Shown here piece after piece: positions 8,767 to 18,589 of a stretch of DNA of 64,000 nt. A program made the translations under genes and the position numbers. Numbering within the stretch: position 1 is the first letter of the stretch; every line of letters starts with the position of its first letter. Under the pieces are notes generated by a model that saw only the letters and a list, made by a program, of their open reading frames with translations, was not told the origin of the DNA and did not search any database. This DNA is from Propionivibrio soli (GTDB lineage Bacteria > Pseudomonadota > Gammaproteobacteria > Burkholderiales > Rhodocyclaceae), in assembly GCF_025770765.1 (NCBI RefSeq), contig NZ_JANZKY010000021.1, positions 1 through 64,000 of the forward strand, read 5' to 3'.

Positions 8767-9729
8767 ATGCTCAATCTGCCCACTTACGATGATATCGTTG
8801 CAGCGGCTGGTCGAATAGCCGGTCATGCCCATCGCACTCCGGTCATGCGGTCGCGTACCGTGGACCAGGAGTTAGGCGCTAGCGTCTATTTCAAGTGCGA
8901 GAATCTGCAACGCATGGGGGCGTTCAAGTTTCGCGGCGCGTTCAACGCCCTGTCGAAATTCGACGAGCGGCAGCGACGTGCTGGCGTCGTGGCGTTCTCC
9001 TCCGGCAACCATGCTCAGGCGATCGCGCTTTCCGCCTCGCTGCTCGGCATCTCCTCGACTATCATCATGCCGAACGACGCGCCTGCCTCAAAAGTCGCGG
9101 CGACGCGCGGGTATGGTGGCAAGGTGGTCGAGTACGATCGGTACAAGGAGGACCGTGAGGCGATCGGGCGAGCGCTCGCGGAGGAGCAGGGCCTGACCCT
9201 TATCCCACCCTATGACCATCCTGATGTGATCGCCGGTCAGGGTACCGCGGCGAAGGAGTTGTTCGAGGAGGTTGGCGAGCTCGACGCGCTTTTCGTTTGT
9301 CTCGGGGGCGGTGGCTTGCTTTCAGGATCGGCGCTGTCGGCACGCGCGCTCTCGCCGAACTGCCGAATCTATGGGGTCGAACCGGAGGCCGGCAACGACG
9401 GCCAGCGTTCGTTCCGCTCAGGGGCCATTGTCCACATCGACACCCCGCAGACGATTGCCGACGGCGCGCAGACGCAACACTTGGGCAATTACACTTTCGA
9501 GATCATACGGCGCGATGTCGAGGACATCCTGACCGCCAACGATCTTGAGTTGATCGACTGCATGCGCTTTTTCGCCTCACGTATGAAGATCGTCGTCGAA
9601 CCGACCGGTTGTCTCGGTTTTGCAGCGGCACGGGCGATGAAGTCGCAACTCCGCGGTCAACGGGTAGGCGTCATCATCAGTGGGGGCAATGTCGACCTGA
9701 CGCGCTTCTGCGCTTTGCTCGGTAGTTGA
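8767..9729 (+). CDS. Threo-3-hydroxyaspartate ammonia-lyase / serine-threonine dehydratase family (BhcB-like)
   Basis: A 320-residue fold-type II PLP enzyme. The PLP lysine lies in GAFKFRGAFNAL near residues 54-65, SSGNHAQA binds the substrate carboxylate, and the glycine loop CLGGGGLLSG binds phosphate. Its start (MLNLPTYDDIVAAAGRI) and the whole framework resemble characterised threo-3-hydroxyaspartate dehydratases more than biosynthetic IlvA, and the regulatory ACT domain of IlvA is absent. It would release ammonia from hydroxyaspartate, giving iminosuccinate or oxaloacetate. I chose the ATG at 8767 because GGAAAGGAA precedes it; an upstream ATG at 8725 lies inside the previous gene. Confidence 0.82.
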   Translation: MLNLPTYDDIVAAAGRIAGHAHRTPVMRSRTVDQELGASVYFKCENLQRMGAFKFRGAFNALSKFDERQRRAGVVAFSSGNHAQAIALSASLLGISSTIIMPNDAPASKVAATRGYGGKVVEYDRYKEDREAIGRALAEEQGLTLIPPYDHPDVIAGQGTAAKELFEEVGELDALFVCLGGGGLLSGSALSARALSPNCRIYGVEPEAGNDGQRSFRSGAIVHIDTPQTIADGAQTQHLGNYTFEIIRRDVEDILTANDLELIDCMRFFASRMKIVVEPTGCLGFAAARAMKSQLRGQRVGVIISGGNVDLTRFCALLGS

Positions 9730-9752
9730 GCAGATGCGCACGCCTGCGTCGT

Positions 9753-10778
9753 TCAGCTCAGTGCTGAGCGAAGATCGGCGAGTAGTGCGTCGACGCTTTC
9801 CGGGGTCGTGTCCCAGGCGCACATGAAACGCACGCCGCCAGCGCCGATGAAGGTGTAGAACCGCCAACCGCGGGCACGCAACGCTGCTTGAGCTTGCTCA
9901 GGCAAGAGAACGAAAACGCTGTTGGCTTCGACCGGGAAGAGTCTTTCCACGCCGCCGATAGCCGTGATGCCGTGGGCTAATCGCCGTGCCATGGCGTTCG
10001 CGTGCCCGGCGTGCCGCAACCACGCGCCGCCTTCGAGGATGCCGAGCCAGGGCGCCGCCAGGAAGCGCATTTTCGACGCCAGTTGCCCGGCTTGCTTGCA
10101 GCGCCAGGCGAAATCCTCGGAAAGCGAGCGGTCGAAAAAGACGACGGCTTCGCCGACCGGGAGCCCCATCTTCGTTCCGCCAAAGCAGAGGACATCCACC
10201 CCAGCGCGCCATGTAATTTCGCTCGGAGCGACACCAAGCGCGGCAACCGCGTTCGCGAAGCGCGCGCCGTCCATATGCACTCGCAGGCCGTGCTCATGGG
10301 CCAAATCGGCGATCGCTGCCACCTCGTCGCGTTGGTACACCGTGCCCACTTCAGTGGCTTGGGTCAGCGTTACGACTCGCGGTTTCGGATAGTGAATGTC
10401 GCTCCGGCGTGAAATGACCTCGCGAATGGCGTCGGGCGTCAGCTTGCCATTGCTGCCCCTGGCCGGCAGCAACTTGGAGCCGTTGGAGAAAAACTCCGGG
10501 CCGCCGCATTCGTCCGTCTCGACGTGCGCGACCTCATGACAAATCACGCTGTGATAGCTCTGACACAGCGAAGCCAGCGCGAGCGAATTGGCCGCTGTCC
10601 CATTGAAGGCGAAATACACGTCGCAGTCGGTGGCGAACAATTCGCGTAGACGGTCGGAAACCTGGCGCGTCCAGTCATCGTCCCCATACGCCGGGGCATG
10701 ACCGACGTTGGCGGCGAGCAGGGCGTCAAGGGCTTCGGGGCAGATTCCCGCATAGTTGTCGCTGGCAAAATGCTGCAT
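9753..10778 (-). CDS. Low-specificity L-threonine aldolase-type enzyme
   Basis: A 341-residue fold-type I PLP enzyme of the beta-eliminating lyase/threonine aldolase family. It contains FASDNYAGICPEAL at the N-terminus, HVETDECGGPEF, HMDGARFANA, and the PLP-lysine loop CFGGTKMGLPVGEA. The family cleaves beta-hydroxy amino acids to glycine and an aldehyde; hydroxyaspartate would give glycine plus glyoxylate. It is convergent with the dehydratase, 23 bp away, so it is not in the same operon but may act on the same compound. The start at 10778 is supported by a GGAG sequence; the frame stays open 17 codons upstream. Confidence 0.88.
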   Translation of the reverse strand: MQHFASDNYAGICPEALDALLAANVGHAPAYGDDDWTRQVSDRLRELFATDCDVYFAFNGTAANSLALASLCQSYHSVICHEVAHVETDECGGPEFFSNGSKLLPARGSNGKLTPDAIREVISRRSDIHYPKPRVVTLTQATEVGTVYQRDEVAAIADLAHEHGLRVHMDGARFANAVAALGVAPSEITWRAGVDVLCFGGTKMGLPVGEAVVFFDRSLSEDFAWRCKQAGQLASKMRFLAAPWLGILEGGAWLRHAGHANAMARRLAHGITAIGGVERLFPVEANSVFVLLPEQAQAALRARGWRFYTFIGAGGVRFMCAWDTTPESVDALLADLRSALS

Positions 10779-10856
10779 GGGTGCTCCAAGGAAAAGGTCT
10801 GCGGGGATTTTCGCATGGCCGTGGCGCATTTAGTATCCGACGCGATCCGAAGTCAA

Positions 10857-10889
10857 TAAAAGAAACGGCCACGTTTGTGCGTGGCCGTT
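10857..10889 (-). terminator. Intrinsic terminator of clpS-clpA
   Basis: A perfect 9-bp stem AACGGCCAC / GTGGCCGTT (10864-10872 and 10881-10889) is followed, on the minus strand, by a T-rich run. It lies 35 bp after the clpA stop codon. Confidence 0.8.
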
Positions 10890-10924
10890 CATCGAGGTCA
10901 GATGCGGATTGTGCTGAACTGCGC

Positions 10925-13186
10925 TTATGCGACCTCCGCGGCCTCCTCTTCGAACGACAGCTTGACCTTGCCTTCCTCGTCGACGTCCACGGTGACGTGA
11001 CCGCCGTTCGCGAGCCGACCGAACAGGAGTTCGTCGGCAAGCGCCGAGCGGATCGTGTCCTGGATCAGCCGCGCCATCGGCCGGGCTCCCATCAGCGGGT
11101 CGAAGCCTTTTTCCGCCAGGTGGTTCTTGAGCGCCTCCGTGAAAGTCGCTTCGACCTTCTTCTCTTGCAACTGCTCCTCGAGCTGCATCAGGAATTTGTC
11201 GACGACGCGCAGGATGACCTCGTGGTCGAGCGGCTTGAACGAAATCGTCGCATCGAGCCGGTTACGGAATTCCGGCGTGAACAGCCGCTTGATCTCGGCC
11301 ATTTCGTCGCCCACCTGCTTGGTGCTCGTGAAGCCCATGTTCGGCCGCTGGATCGCCTCCTGGCCGGCATTGGTCGTCATGATAATCACCGCGTTGCGGA
11401 AGTCGGCCTTACGCCCGTTATTGTCGGTTAGCGTCCCGTGGTCCATCACCTGCAACAAGATGTTGAAGATGTCCGGATGCGCCTTCTCGATTTCGTCGAG
11501 CAGGAGCACGCAGTACGGCTTCTTCGTCACGGCCTCTGTGAGCTGTCCGCCCTGGTCGAAACCGACATAGCCGGGCGGTGCACCGATCAGCCGCGACACC
11601 GCGTGCCGCTCCATGTACTCCGACATGTCGAAACGGATCAGCTCGTTGCCCAGGAAATAAGCGAGCTGTTTCGCAACCTCCGTCTTGCCGACCCCGGTCG
11701 GGCCGGAGAAGAGGAAGCAGCCGATCGGCTTCGATGGATTGCCAAGGCCGGAGCGCGCCATCTTGATTGCCTTCGCAAGCGCATCAATAGCCATTTCCTG
11801 GCCGAAGACCACGGCCTTCAGGTCGCGATCGAGGTTCTTCAGGGCACCACGGTCATCGGTTGACACATGGGTCGACGGAATGCGCGCAATCTTCGAAATG
11901 ATGTCCTCGATATCCTGCTTGCCGATGATCTTCTTCTGCCGCGACTTGGGCAGAATGCGCTGTGCGGCTCCCGCTTCGTCGATGACGTCGATCGCTTTGT
12001 CCGGCAGGTGACGGTCGCTGATGAAGCGCACAGAGAGTTCAACGGCAGACGTGATCGCAGCCGAGGAATACTTGATGCCGTGATGCGACTCGAAACGCGC
12101 CTTGAGGCCTTTCAGGATTTCGATCGTCTCGGCCGCTGACGGCTCGTTCACATCGATCTTCTGGAAGCGTCGCGAAAGCGCGTGGTCCTTCTCGAAGATG
12201 CCGCGGTACTCGGTGTACGTCGTGGCGCCGATGCACTTCAACTGGCCGTTGGATAGGGCCGGCTTGAGCAGGTTGGAGGCGTCCAGCGTACCGCCCGACG
12301 CCGATCCGGCGCCGATCAGCGTATGGATCTCATCGATGAAGAGGATCGCCAGCGGGTTTTCGGTCAGCTGCTTGAGCACGGCCTTGAGTCGTTGCTCGAA
12401 GTCGCCTCGATACTTGGTCCCGGCGAGCAGGGCGCCCATGTCCAGCGAGTAGACCGTCGCTTTGGACAGAATCTCCGGCACTTCGCCTTCCACGATACGG
12501 CGTGCGAGGCCCTCCGCGATCGCAGTCTTGCCTACGCCGGCTTCGCCAACCAGCAGAGGGTTGTTCTTGCGCCGGCGGCAAAGCGTTTGCACGACGCGCT
12601 CAAGTTCGCTGTCGCGCCCAATCAACGGATCGATCTTGCCCTGCATGGCGAGCGCGTTGAGGTTGATCGTGTAGCTGTCCAACGGGCCAGCCGCGGCTTG
12701 TTGTTCGCCCTCTGGCTCGGCTTCGTTTTCCGGACGAGCAGCGTTGTTCTGCGGCACTTTGCTGATGCCGTGCGAAATGAAATTCACTACGTCGAGGCGA
12801 GAGATTCCCTGCTTTTGCAGGTAGTAGACGGCGTGCGAATCCTTCTCGCCGAAGATCGCAACGAGTACGTTCGCGCCGTTGACTTCCTTCTTGCCCGAAG
12901 ACTGCACGTGGAGAATCGCGCGCTGGATCACGCGTTGGAAACCCAGCGTCGGTTGCGTGTCGATGTCTTCCTGTCCCTCGACGGTGGGGGTATGTTCGCC
13001 GATGAACTTCGTCAGATCCTTGCGGAGCTGTTCGATGTTCCCTCCGCATGCCCGCAACGTCTCGGCAGCCGAAGGGTTGTCGAGCAACGCGAGCAGCAGA
13101 TGCTCGACCGTAATGAACTCATGGCGCTTCTGCCGGGCTTCGACGAAGGCCATGTGCAAGCTGACTTCAAGTTCCTGCGCAATCAT
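10925..13186 (-). CDS. clpA: ATP-dependent Clp protease ATP-binding subunit ClpA
   Basis: A 753-residue Hsp100/Clp ATPase, the unfoldase partner of ClpP. It has the double Clp-N repeat (residues 1-150), a first AAA+ module with GEAGVGKT near 215 and [12 protein letters not shown], and a second with GPTGVGKT near 498 and the [14 protein letters not shown] Walker B. The C-terminal D2-small domain follows. Length matches E. coli ClpA (758). The ATG lies directly after the clpS stop codon, so the two are cotranscribed and probably translationally coupled. Confidence 0.97.
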   Translation of the reverse strand: MIAQELEVSLHMAFVEARQKRHEFITVEHLLLALLDNPSAAETLRACGGNIEQLRKDLTKFIGEHTPTVEGQEDIDTQPTLGFQRVIQRAILHVQSSGKKEVNGANVLVAIFGEKDSHAVYYLQKQGISRLDVVNFISHGISKVPQNNAARPENEAEPEGEQQAAAGPLDSYTINLNALAMQGKIDPLIGRDSELERVVQTLCRRRKNNPLLVGEAGVGKTAIAEGLARRIVEGEVPEILSKATVYSLDMGALLAGTKYRGDFEQRLKAVLKQLTENPLAILFIDEIHTLIGAGSASGGTLDASNLLKPALSNGQLKCIGATTYTEYRGIFEKDHALSRRFQKIDVNEPSAAETIEILKGLKARFESHHGIKYSSAAITSAVELSVRFISDRHLPDKAIDVIDEAGAAQRILPKSRQKKIIGKQDIEDIISKIARIPSTHVSTDDRGALKNLDRDLKAVVFGQEMAIDALAKAIKMARSGLGNPSKPIGCFLFSGPTGVGKTEVAKQLAYFLGNELIRFDMSEYMERHAVSRLIGAPPGYVGFDQGGQLTEAVTKKPYCVLLLDEIEKAHPDIFNILLQVMDHGTLTDNNGRKADFRNAVIIMTTNAGQEAIQRPNMGFTSTKQVGDEMAEIKRLFTPEFRNRLDATISFKPLDHEVILRVVDKFLMQLEEQLQEKKVEATFTEALKNHLAEKGFDPLMGARPMARLIQDTIRSALADELLFGRLANGGHVTVDVDEEGKVKLSFEEEAAEVA

Positions 13187-13495
13187 TCAATTCTCCTCCA
13201 TGACGCACGCCAGCGGGTGCTGGTTTTCCCGTGCGAAGGTCGTAACCTGCTCGACCTTGGTGGCGGCGACGTCGCGTGGATAGATACCACACACACCTCT
13301 TCCCTCCACGTGTACTTTGAGCATGATTTGCGTCGCCCGTTCTCTGCTCATCGAAAAAAACTTCTGTAGAACGAGGACGACAAACTCCATTGGAGTGAAG
13401 TCGTCGTTGAGCAGTAACACGGTATAGAGAGGCGGAGGCGCGAGTTTGGTGCGCTTGGCTTCGAGAACCGATCCTTCCTGATGCTGTTTTGCCAT
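13187..13495 (-). CDS. clpS: ClpAP adaptor ClpS
   Basis: A 102-residue adaptor that delivers N-degron substrates to ClpA. The conserved core includes [20 protein letters not shown] and a C-terminal [19 protein letters not shown], with Asn-Asp at the N-degron pocket. A disordered N-terminal extension of about 25 residues precedes the core, as expected. It is the first gene of clpS-clpA and is divergent from the cold-shock gene, as in many proteobacteria. Confidence 0.97.
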   Translation of the reverse strand: MAKQHQEGSVLEAKRTKLAPPPLYTVLLLNDDFTPMEFVVLVLQKFFSMSRERATQIMLKVHVEGRGVCGIYPRDVAATKVEQVTTFARENQHPLACVMEEN

Positions 13496-13595
13496 AAACC
13501 AATTCTAACCAGTCTTTCCTGCTCCGCAACATTGCGAATTGACCGCTTCTGCGGACATAAAACGTCTTTTGCTCCCGTACGGGGTTGAAAAATGC

Positions 13596-13718
13596 TTGAC
13601 GCATCGGTGACAACTAGCGTACAAAGACTGAATGTTTCGGTTTGGACTTCGGTCCGCATACCAAACATGCAAGTCGGGCGAATGCCCGGTTCCAGTCTTT
13701 TTTCAAGGAAGTAGCAAT
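13596..13718 (+). promoter_or_regulatory. Promoter and leader of the cold-shock gene
   Basis: A likely sigma-70 promoter, TTGACG (13596-13601), 18-bp spacer, TACAAA (13620-13625), would give a leader of about 85-90 nt before the ATG at 13719. Leaders of this length in csp genes often fold in a temperature-dependent way. AAGGAAG precedes the ATG. Confidence 0.5.
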
Positions 13719-13922
13719 ATGGCAACAGGTACTGTCAAGTGGTTCAACGACGCCAAGGGGTTCGGTTTCATTACTCCGGACGATGGCAGCGAAGATCTCT
13801 TCGCCCATTTTTCGGCGATCACCATGGGCGGATTCAAGACCCTCAAAGAGGGCGAAAAAGTTACGTTTGATGTGACTCAGGGTCCAAAGGGTAAACAGGC
13901 TTCTAACATCGCGCGCGTCTAG
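13719..13922 (+). CDS. Cold-shock domain protein (CspA family)
   Basis: A 67-residue single OB-fold RNA chaperone. It starts [22 protein letters not shown], which holds RNP1 (KGFGFI), and RNP2 follows as [10 protein letters not shown] chose the ATG at 13719 over an in-frame upstream start at 13632 because AAGGAAG precedes it and family members begin with [10 protein letters not shown] strong intrinsic terminator follows within 20 bp, so it is monocistronic. Which csp paralogue this is cannot be told from sequence alone. Confidence 0.97.
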   Translation: MATGTVKWFNDAKGFGFITPDDGSEDLFAHFSAITMGGFKTLKEGEKVTFDVTQGPKGKQASNIARV

Positions 13923-13940
13923 TCCAGACAGCGCTGAAAA

Positions 13941-13964
13941 AACCCGCTTCGGCGGGTTTTTTTT
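13941..13964 (+). terminator. Intrinsic terminator of the cold-shock gene
   Basis: The stem AACCCGC-TTCG-GCGGGTT carries a stable UUCG tetraloop and is followed by an eight-T run. Confidence 0.95.
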
Positions 13965-14066
13965 CGCCCGTGACTAGGGGCTCTACGATTGGGCGAAACA
14001 ACTTGAAACAACGCACGGTGTCGGGACTCAAGTATCATTGACCGATACCGAACGGCGCGTATTCTC

Positions 14067-15572
14067 ATGCCTACCGTGATTTCCTTCTGCTTCTCTTCCC
14101 GTATTCGCCAACCGGTCTTGCGCCTCGCGAAATCCGTCGCAGCCGCCTCGCTGAGCGTTGTCCTCGCCACGGCATCGATTGCCGCCGAGGAACTCCCTGA
14201 CCTCGGAGAATCGGCGCGGGCCGACCTTTCGCCGCAAGTCGAGCGTCGGATAGGCGAAAGCATCATGAACGAAATCAGGCTGCGCGAGCCGACGTACGTC
14301 GACGATCCCGAGATAAACGATTACCTCGATCGCTTGGGGAGGCGCCTGGTGGCCGCGGGCGACAACCCGACCGGTGATTTCCACTTTTTTGCCATTCGGG
14401 ATACGACGGTTAACGCCTTCGCCATGTTCGGTGGCTTTATCGGCATGAACACCGGAACGATGTTGGCTGCGCAGTCCGAGTCCGAACTGGCCAGCGTCCT
14501 CGCGCACGAAATCGGGCATGTGACCCAACACCATTTGGCGCGGCAAGTATCGAAGCAGAAGCAAATGGCAATTCCTGGCCTGATCGCCATGGCCGTTGGC
14601 ATACTGGCCGCGCGTTCGAACTCCCAAGTGGCGGCGGCGGCCGTGACTTCTTCCCAAGCCGGGATGGTGCAGTCGCAGCTTGCGTATTCGCGCGATTTCG
14701 AGCGTGAAGCTGACCGGGTCGGCTTCCAGACGCTCGAAAAGGCGGGCTTCGATGTGCGCGGTATGCCAGATTTTTTTGAGCGTCTGCAGAAAGCCGGGCG
14801 GCTCTACGAGAACAACGCCCCGGTTTATCTGCGTTCCCACCCGCTGACCGTCGAGCGGATTTCGGATATGCAGAACCGTTCCGAGGAGGCCCCCTACCGA
14901 CAGGTAGTTAGCAGCCTCGACTTCTACCTCGCGCGTTCCAAGCTGCGGGCGATGATGGGGACGCCGGAGGAGGGTGTCGCCGAATTCGAGACGCAATTGA
15001 AGGAGAAAAAATACGCGTCCGAGGCGGCGGTCCATTACGGCCTTGCTGTCGCCCTCATGAGAGCGAAGAAAGTCGCGAACGCGCAGAAGGAAGTGGAAGC
15101 CTTACAAGCGCTCAAGGCGGCTTCGCCATTCATTTCTGGCTTGGCGGCCGAGGTGAAAGCAACCGGGGGCGACTTCGCCGCCGCTCAGAATATTTATCGG
15201 GAAGCACTACAGCGCTTCCCGCAAGCCAAGTCGCTTGCCTACGGTTACGCTGAAGCGCTTCACGCAGGGCGCAACTACGACAAGGCGCTAACTTTCCTTG
15301 AGCCGCAACTCCAATCGAATCCTTCCGACTACAAGCTTTACGGCCTACAGGCGAAAACGTATGCCGCGTTGGGGAAACGCTTGCAGCAGCATCGCGCGCA
15401 GGCTGAGTTTTACATGCTGCAAGGTCAACTCGGCGCAGCGGTCGAACAGTTGCAGTTTGCGCAGCAGGAGACGGACGGCAACTTCTACGAGCAGTCGGCG
15501 GTTGATGCTCGGCTACGTGAGCTGCGCAAGCTGCAGGAAGAGGAGCTTAAGCTCAAGAGGAACGGCGGGTAG
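14067..15572 (+). CDS. bepA: M48-family periplasmic metalloprotease with TPRs, BepA (YfgC)-like
   Basis: A 501-residue exported protein. Residues 1-40 form a signal peptide with a hydrophobic core ending ATASIAA. The M48 peptidase domain has the zinc motif HEIGH near residues 147-151 and the third ligand in READRVG near 212. TPR repeats fill roughly residues 290-490. This architecture is that of BepA, which assembles or degrades outer-membrane proteins such as LptD at the Bam complex. The neighbour tusA lies 40 bp downstream on the same strand. Confidence 0.9.
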   Translation: MPTVISFCFSSRIRQPVLRLAKSVAAASLSVVLATASIAAEELPDLGESARADLSPQVERRIGESIMNEIRLREPTYVDDPEINDYLDRLGRRLVAAGDNPTGDFHFFAIRDTTVNAFAMFGGFIGMNTGTMLAAQSESELASVLAHEIGHVTQHHLARQVSKQKQMAIPGLIAMAVGILAARSNSQVAAAAVTSSQAGMVQSQLAYSRDFEREADRVGFQTLEKAGFDVRGMPDFFERLQKAGRLYENNAPVYLRSHPLTVERISDMQNRSEEAPYRQVVSSLDFYLARSKLRAMMGTPEEGVAEFETQLKEKKYASEAAVHYGLAVALMRAKKVANAQKEVEALQALKAASPFISGLAAEVKATGGDFAAAQNIYREALQRFPQAKSLAYGYAEALHAGRNYDKALTFLEPQLQSNPSDYKLYGLQAKTYAALGKRLQQHRAQAEFYMLQGQLGAAVEQLQFAQQETDGNFYEQSAVDARLRELRKLQEEELKLKRNGG

Positions 15573-15612
15573 ACGCTAGAATTATGAGTTTCTTCCGTCT
15601 GCGGAGCCGCTC

Positions 15613-15840
15613 ATGAATTTCGACCGCGAACTCGATGTCAAGGGATTGAACTGTCCTCTCCCGATTCTGCGCACCAAGAAGGCCCTTTCAGAGATGTCCT
15701 CAGGGCAGATTCTGCGCGTCGTAGCGACCGACCCGAATGCGGTCAAGGATTTTCGAGCGTTTGCCAAGCAGACCGGTAACGAGCTTCTCTCCGACGCGGA
15801 TTCCGACGGCACCTTCGAGTTCTTCTTCAAACGCAAGTAG
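15613..15840 (+). CDS. tusA: TusA-family sulfurtransferase
   Basis: A 75-residue sulfur-carrier protein. The CPxP motif (C14-P-L-P) follows the LDVKGLN segment, with the cysteine carrying persulfide. Family members feed sulfur to tRNA 2-thiouridine synthesis and to molybdenum-cofactor or oxidative sulfur pathways. It lies between bepA and pabB-pabC on the same strand. Confidence 0.93.
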   Translation: MNFDRELDVKGLNCPLPILRTKKALSEMSSGQILRVVATDPNAVKDFRAFAKQTGNELLSDADSDGTFEFFFKRK

Positions 15841-15878
15841 CGCGGTAGCGCGCTTGTGCGGTTGCTCCCGACGTTCCA

Positions 15879-17699
15879 ATGACCTGCCTAGCTGCCCCGG
15901 TCGCTCTTTTTGATGATGGACAGGGCGGCGCGGTCCTGTTCCAAGACTTGAGTCGGACGATCGATTTCGACTCCACGGTGGCGGCCGCGGATTGGGACGG
16001 AGAGAACGCATTGATCGATGCGTTCGCCGCGGTCGAGACTGCGGCGGCAGAGGGGGAGTGGGTCGTTGTTGCGGCCGACTATGAACTCGGCGCTTGGTTC
16101 GAACCTGGCGCCGCGATACGCCGTCAGGGTTCAAGGTTGCGTGCTTGGGTCTTCGGCCGCAGGACCCTCCTCGATGCCGGCGGGGTTGCTGCTTTTTTCG
16201 CGCAACGGTTACTGAGCGTGGCGGCCCACGATCGGGTCGTCGGCATAGCGGAAACGGAGATCGGGATCGATTCGACGACGTATGCCGCCCGAATCGAGCA
16301 GATCATGCGCTGGATCTACGATGGTGACGGTTACCAGGTCAACTTCACCTTCCCGCTTCGATGCCGCGTTTTCGGACATCCGCTCGCGCTATATCTCCGT
16401 TTGCGCGAACGCCAGCCGGTTCGTTACGGCGCCGCCGTTCTTGTTCCTGGCGCAACGATTCTTTCGTACTCGCCGGAGCTGTTTTTCGAGCGCGTCGGTT
16501 CGCGAGTCGTCACGCGACCGATGAAAGGCACGGCACCGCGCGGGAAGACGACGATCGAAGACGCGGCGTCACGCGATGCCCTGCTGGCATCTGAGAAAGA
16601 GCGTGCCGAGAATGTGATGATCGTCGACCTTCTGCGCAACGACCTCAGCCGCCTCGCGGCTCCTGGCAAGGTGTGCGTCGAAGGGCTTTGCGTGGCCGAA
16701 GACTATCCCACCGTCTGGCAAATGGTGTCGACGATTGCCGCCGATCTTCCCGGCGTCTCTCTCTTCGAACTTTTCCGCGCGTTGTTTCCCTGCGGCTCGG
16801 TGACCGGCGCACCGAAAATCGCGGCAATGCGCAAGATCGCGGCATTGGAGACGTCGCCACGCGGTTTATACACAGGGGCATTGGGTTGGCTGGCACCTGG
16901 AGGTGATTGCCGCTTCAACGTCGCGATCCGTACGCTGGAGATCGATCGTGAGCGCCGAGCGACGCTTGGCATCGGCAGTGGTGTCGTTATCGACTCGAAG
17001 CCGGAGCGGGAATACGCCGAATGCCTTCTTAAGGCGAGTTTTCTTACCGGGTACGATCCGGGATTCCAACTCATTGAGACGCTGCGTCTGGAGCGTGGCG
17101 CTTATCCGTTGTTGTCGGGACACCTTGCTCGACTTGCCGCGTCCGCGAAAGCCCTAGGTTTCTCATGCGACATTGAGGGCGTGAAGAAAGCGCTGTCAGA
17201 AAGATCGGCCGCTCATAGCGACGGGCTGTTTCGGGTTCGTCTTACGCTCGCGCATGAAGGCGCAATCGCCGTTGTGGAAACGCCCCTAGAGGAAACGAAC
17301 GGGCCGTGGCGAGCGGTTCTTGCCGAAGAATTGCTCGATCCGGAGGACTATCTGCTGCGTCACAAGACGACAGCCCGTGCACGCTATGAGCGCGAACTCG
17401 CGCGGCTGGCCGGTTTCCCCAACGTATTCGACGCCGTATTCCTGAACACCCGGGGAGAGGTCTGCGAAGGCGCGCGCAGCAATGTCTTTGTTGCTAAGGA
17501 GGGCGGCACGTTGCTGACGCCGCCGGTGGAATGCGGGCTGCTGCCCGGAGTGCTGCGCGGCCATCTACTCGACACTGGCCGCGCCGTCGAATGCTCGCTG
17601 ACGCTTGCCGACCTTCGTGACAGCGCTGCGGTTTACCTCGGCAACGCCGTACGCGGTTTGGTGCCGGTTACCTTCGATTGGCAAGCCGCGCGGGCTTAA
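15879..17699 (+). CDS. pabBC: Bifunctional aminodeoxychorismate synthase I / aminodeoxychorismate lyase (PabB-PabC fusion)
   Basis: A 606-residue fusion for p-aminobenzoate (folate) synthesis. The chorismate-utilising PabB domain spans about residues 100-355. It contains PMKGT near 215, whose lysine separates PabB from TrpE (PIAGT), and GSVTGAPKIAAM near 305. A class IV aminotransferase domain (about 385-600) corresponds to PabC lyase, with PLP contacts in LRHKTTARARYE and GARSNVFV. The chromosome-encoded fusion is common in betaproteobacteria. The glutaminase PabA must be elsewhere. Confidence 0.93.
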   Translation: MTCLAAPVALFDDGQGGAVLFQDLSRTIDFDSTVAAADWDGENALIDAFAAVETAAAEGEWVVVAADYELGAWFEPGAAIRRQGSRLRAWVFGRRTLLDAGGVAAFFAQRLLSVAAHDRVVGIAETEIGIDSTTYAARIEQIMRWIYDGDGYQVNFTFPLRCRVFGHPLALYLRLRERQPVRYGAAVLVPGATILSYSPELFFERVGSRVVTRPMKGTAPRGKTTIEDAASRDALLASEKERAENVMIVDLLRNDLSRLAAPGKVCVEGLCVAEDYPTVWQMVSTIAADLPGVSLFELFRALFPCGSVTGAPKIAAMRKIAALETSPRGLYTGALGWLAPGGDCRFNVAIRTLEIDRERRATLGIGSGVVIDSKPEREYAECLLKASFLTGYDPGFQLIETLRLERGAYPLLSGHLARLAASAKALGFSCDIEGVKKALSERSAAHSDGLFRVRLTLAHEGAIAVVETPLEETNGPWRAVLAEELLDPEDYLLRHKTTARARYERELARLAGFPNVFDAVFLNTRGEVCEGARSNVFVAKEGGTLLTPPVECGLLPGVLRGHLLDTGRAVECSLTLADLRDSAAVYLGNAVRGLVPVTFDWQAARA

Positions 17700-17707
17700 T
17701 CAAAAGC

Positions 17708-18121
17708 TTAGCCAATAACGGTGACCACGATACGCCGCCGGTGCGACGAAGTACGGTGTTCCCAAAGGTAGATGCCTTGCCATGTGCCGAGCGCAAGGGC
17801 ACCGGCCGCCACCGGCACAGTCACCGACGTGCCGGCAAGAAGGGTCCTCGCGTGCGCCGCCATGTCGTCCTCACCTTCGTCGTCGTGCTGATACGCCGGG
17901 TCGCCATCAGGTGCCCAACGCTTGGCGAGCATTTCCAGGTCGCGCCGCACGGAAGGATCGGCGTTCTCGGTAATGGTCACCGAGCAGCTTGTATGCTTTA
18001 CGAATACGTGGGCAATACCGGTACTGATCTTCGCGTCGCGAACGATGTGCGCGACTTCGTCCGTAAGGTCGGTCGTTCCACGCCCGCGCGTGCCGACTTC
18101 GATCGTCTGCTGATAGACCAT
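17708..18121 (-). CDS. YjbQ/UPF0047 family protein
   Basis: A 137-residue YjbQ-family protein, annotated elsewhere as secondary thiamine-phosphate synthase because homologues complement thiE mutants weakly. Conserved pieces are HVFVKHTSCSVTITENADP near residue 40 and GTWQGIYLWEHR near the C-terminus, both part of the metal/active-site cleft. It follows dut by 18 bp on the same strand and is convergent with pabBC, with an 8-bp gap. The physiological role remains uncertain. Confidence 0.92.
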   Translation of the reverse strand: MVYQQTIEVGTRGRGTTDLTDEVAHIVRDAKISTGIAHVFVKHTSCSVTITENADPSVRRDLEMLAKRWAPDGDPAYQHDDEGEDDMAAHARTLLAGTSVTVPVAAGALALGTWQGIYLWEHRTSSHRRRIVVTVIG

Positions 18122-18139
18122 GCGATTTCCGCTATCGTG

Positions 18140-18589
18140 TCAGGATTTCCCGGTGCTTCCGAAGCCGCCAGCGCCCCGCGAACTTGCGTCGAACTCGTCG
18201 ACTACATTGAACTGCACTTGCAACACGGGGACTACGACCAGCTGAGCGAGCCGATCGAGCGGATTGATCGTGAACGCCTCCTTGCCACGGTTCCAGGTGG
18301 AAACCATGATCTCGCCCTGGTAGTCCGAGTCGATCAGACCCACGAGATTGCCGAGAACGATCCCATGCTTGTGGCCGAGCCCGGAGCGCGGCAGGATCAT
18401 CGCGGCGAGCCCTGGATCAGCAAGGTGGATGGCCATGCCGGTCGGAATGAGCACCGTTTCGCCGGGATGAATTCGCACCGGCGCTTCGACGCACGCGCGT
18501 AGGTCCAGGCCGGCCGAACCCGGCGTTGCATAGTGGGGAGGGCTGTCCTTCAGCCTGGGATCCAGCAGTCGGACGTCGATTCGATGCAT
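18140..18589 (-). CDS. dut: dUTP diphosphatase
   Basis: A 149-residue trimeric dUTPase, hydrolysing dUTP to dUMP and diphosphate. The five motifs are visible: SAGLDLRAC (1), [16 protein letters not shown] (2), [11 protein letters not shown] (3), [10 protein letters not shown] (4) and a C-terminal [13 protein letters not shown] (5). The ATG at 18589 overlaps the coaBC stop by one base (TGATG), implying translational coupling. A longer open frame upstream is the other reading of coaBC and is not used. Confidence 0.97.
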   Translation of the reverse strand: MHRIDVRLLDPRLKDSPPHYATPGSAGLDLRACVEAPVRIHPGETVLIPTGMAIHLADPGLAAMILPRSGLGHKHGIVLGNLVGLIDSDYQGEIMVSTWNRGKEAFTINPLDRLAQLVVVPVLQVQFNVVDEFDASSRGAGGFGSTGKS

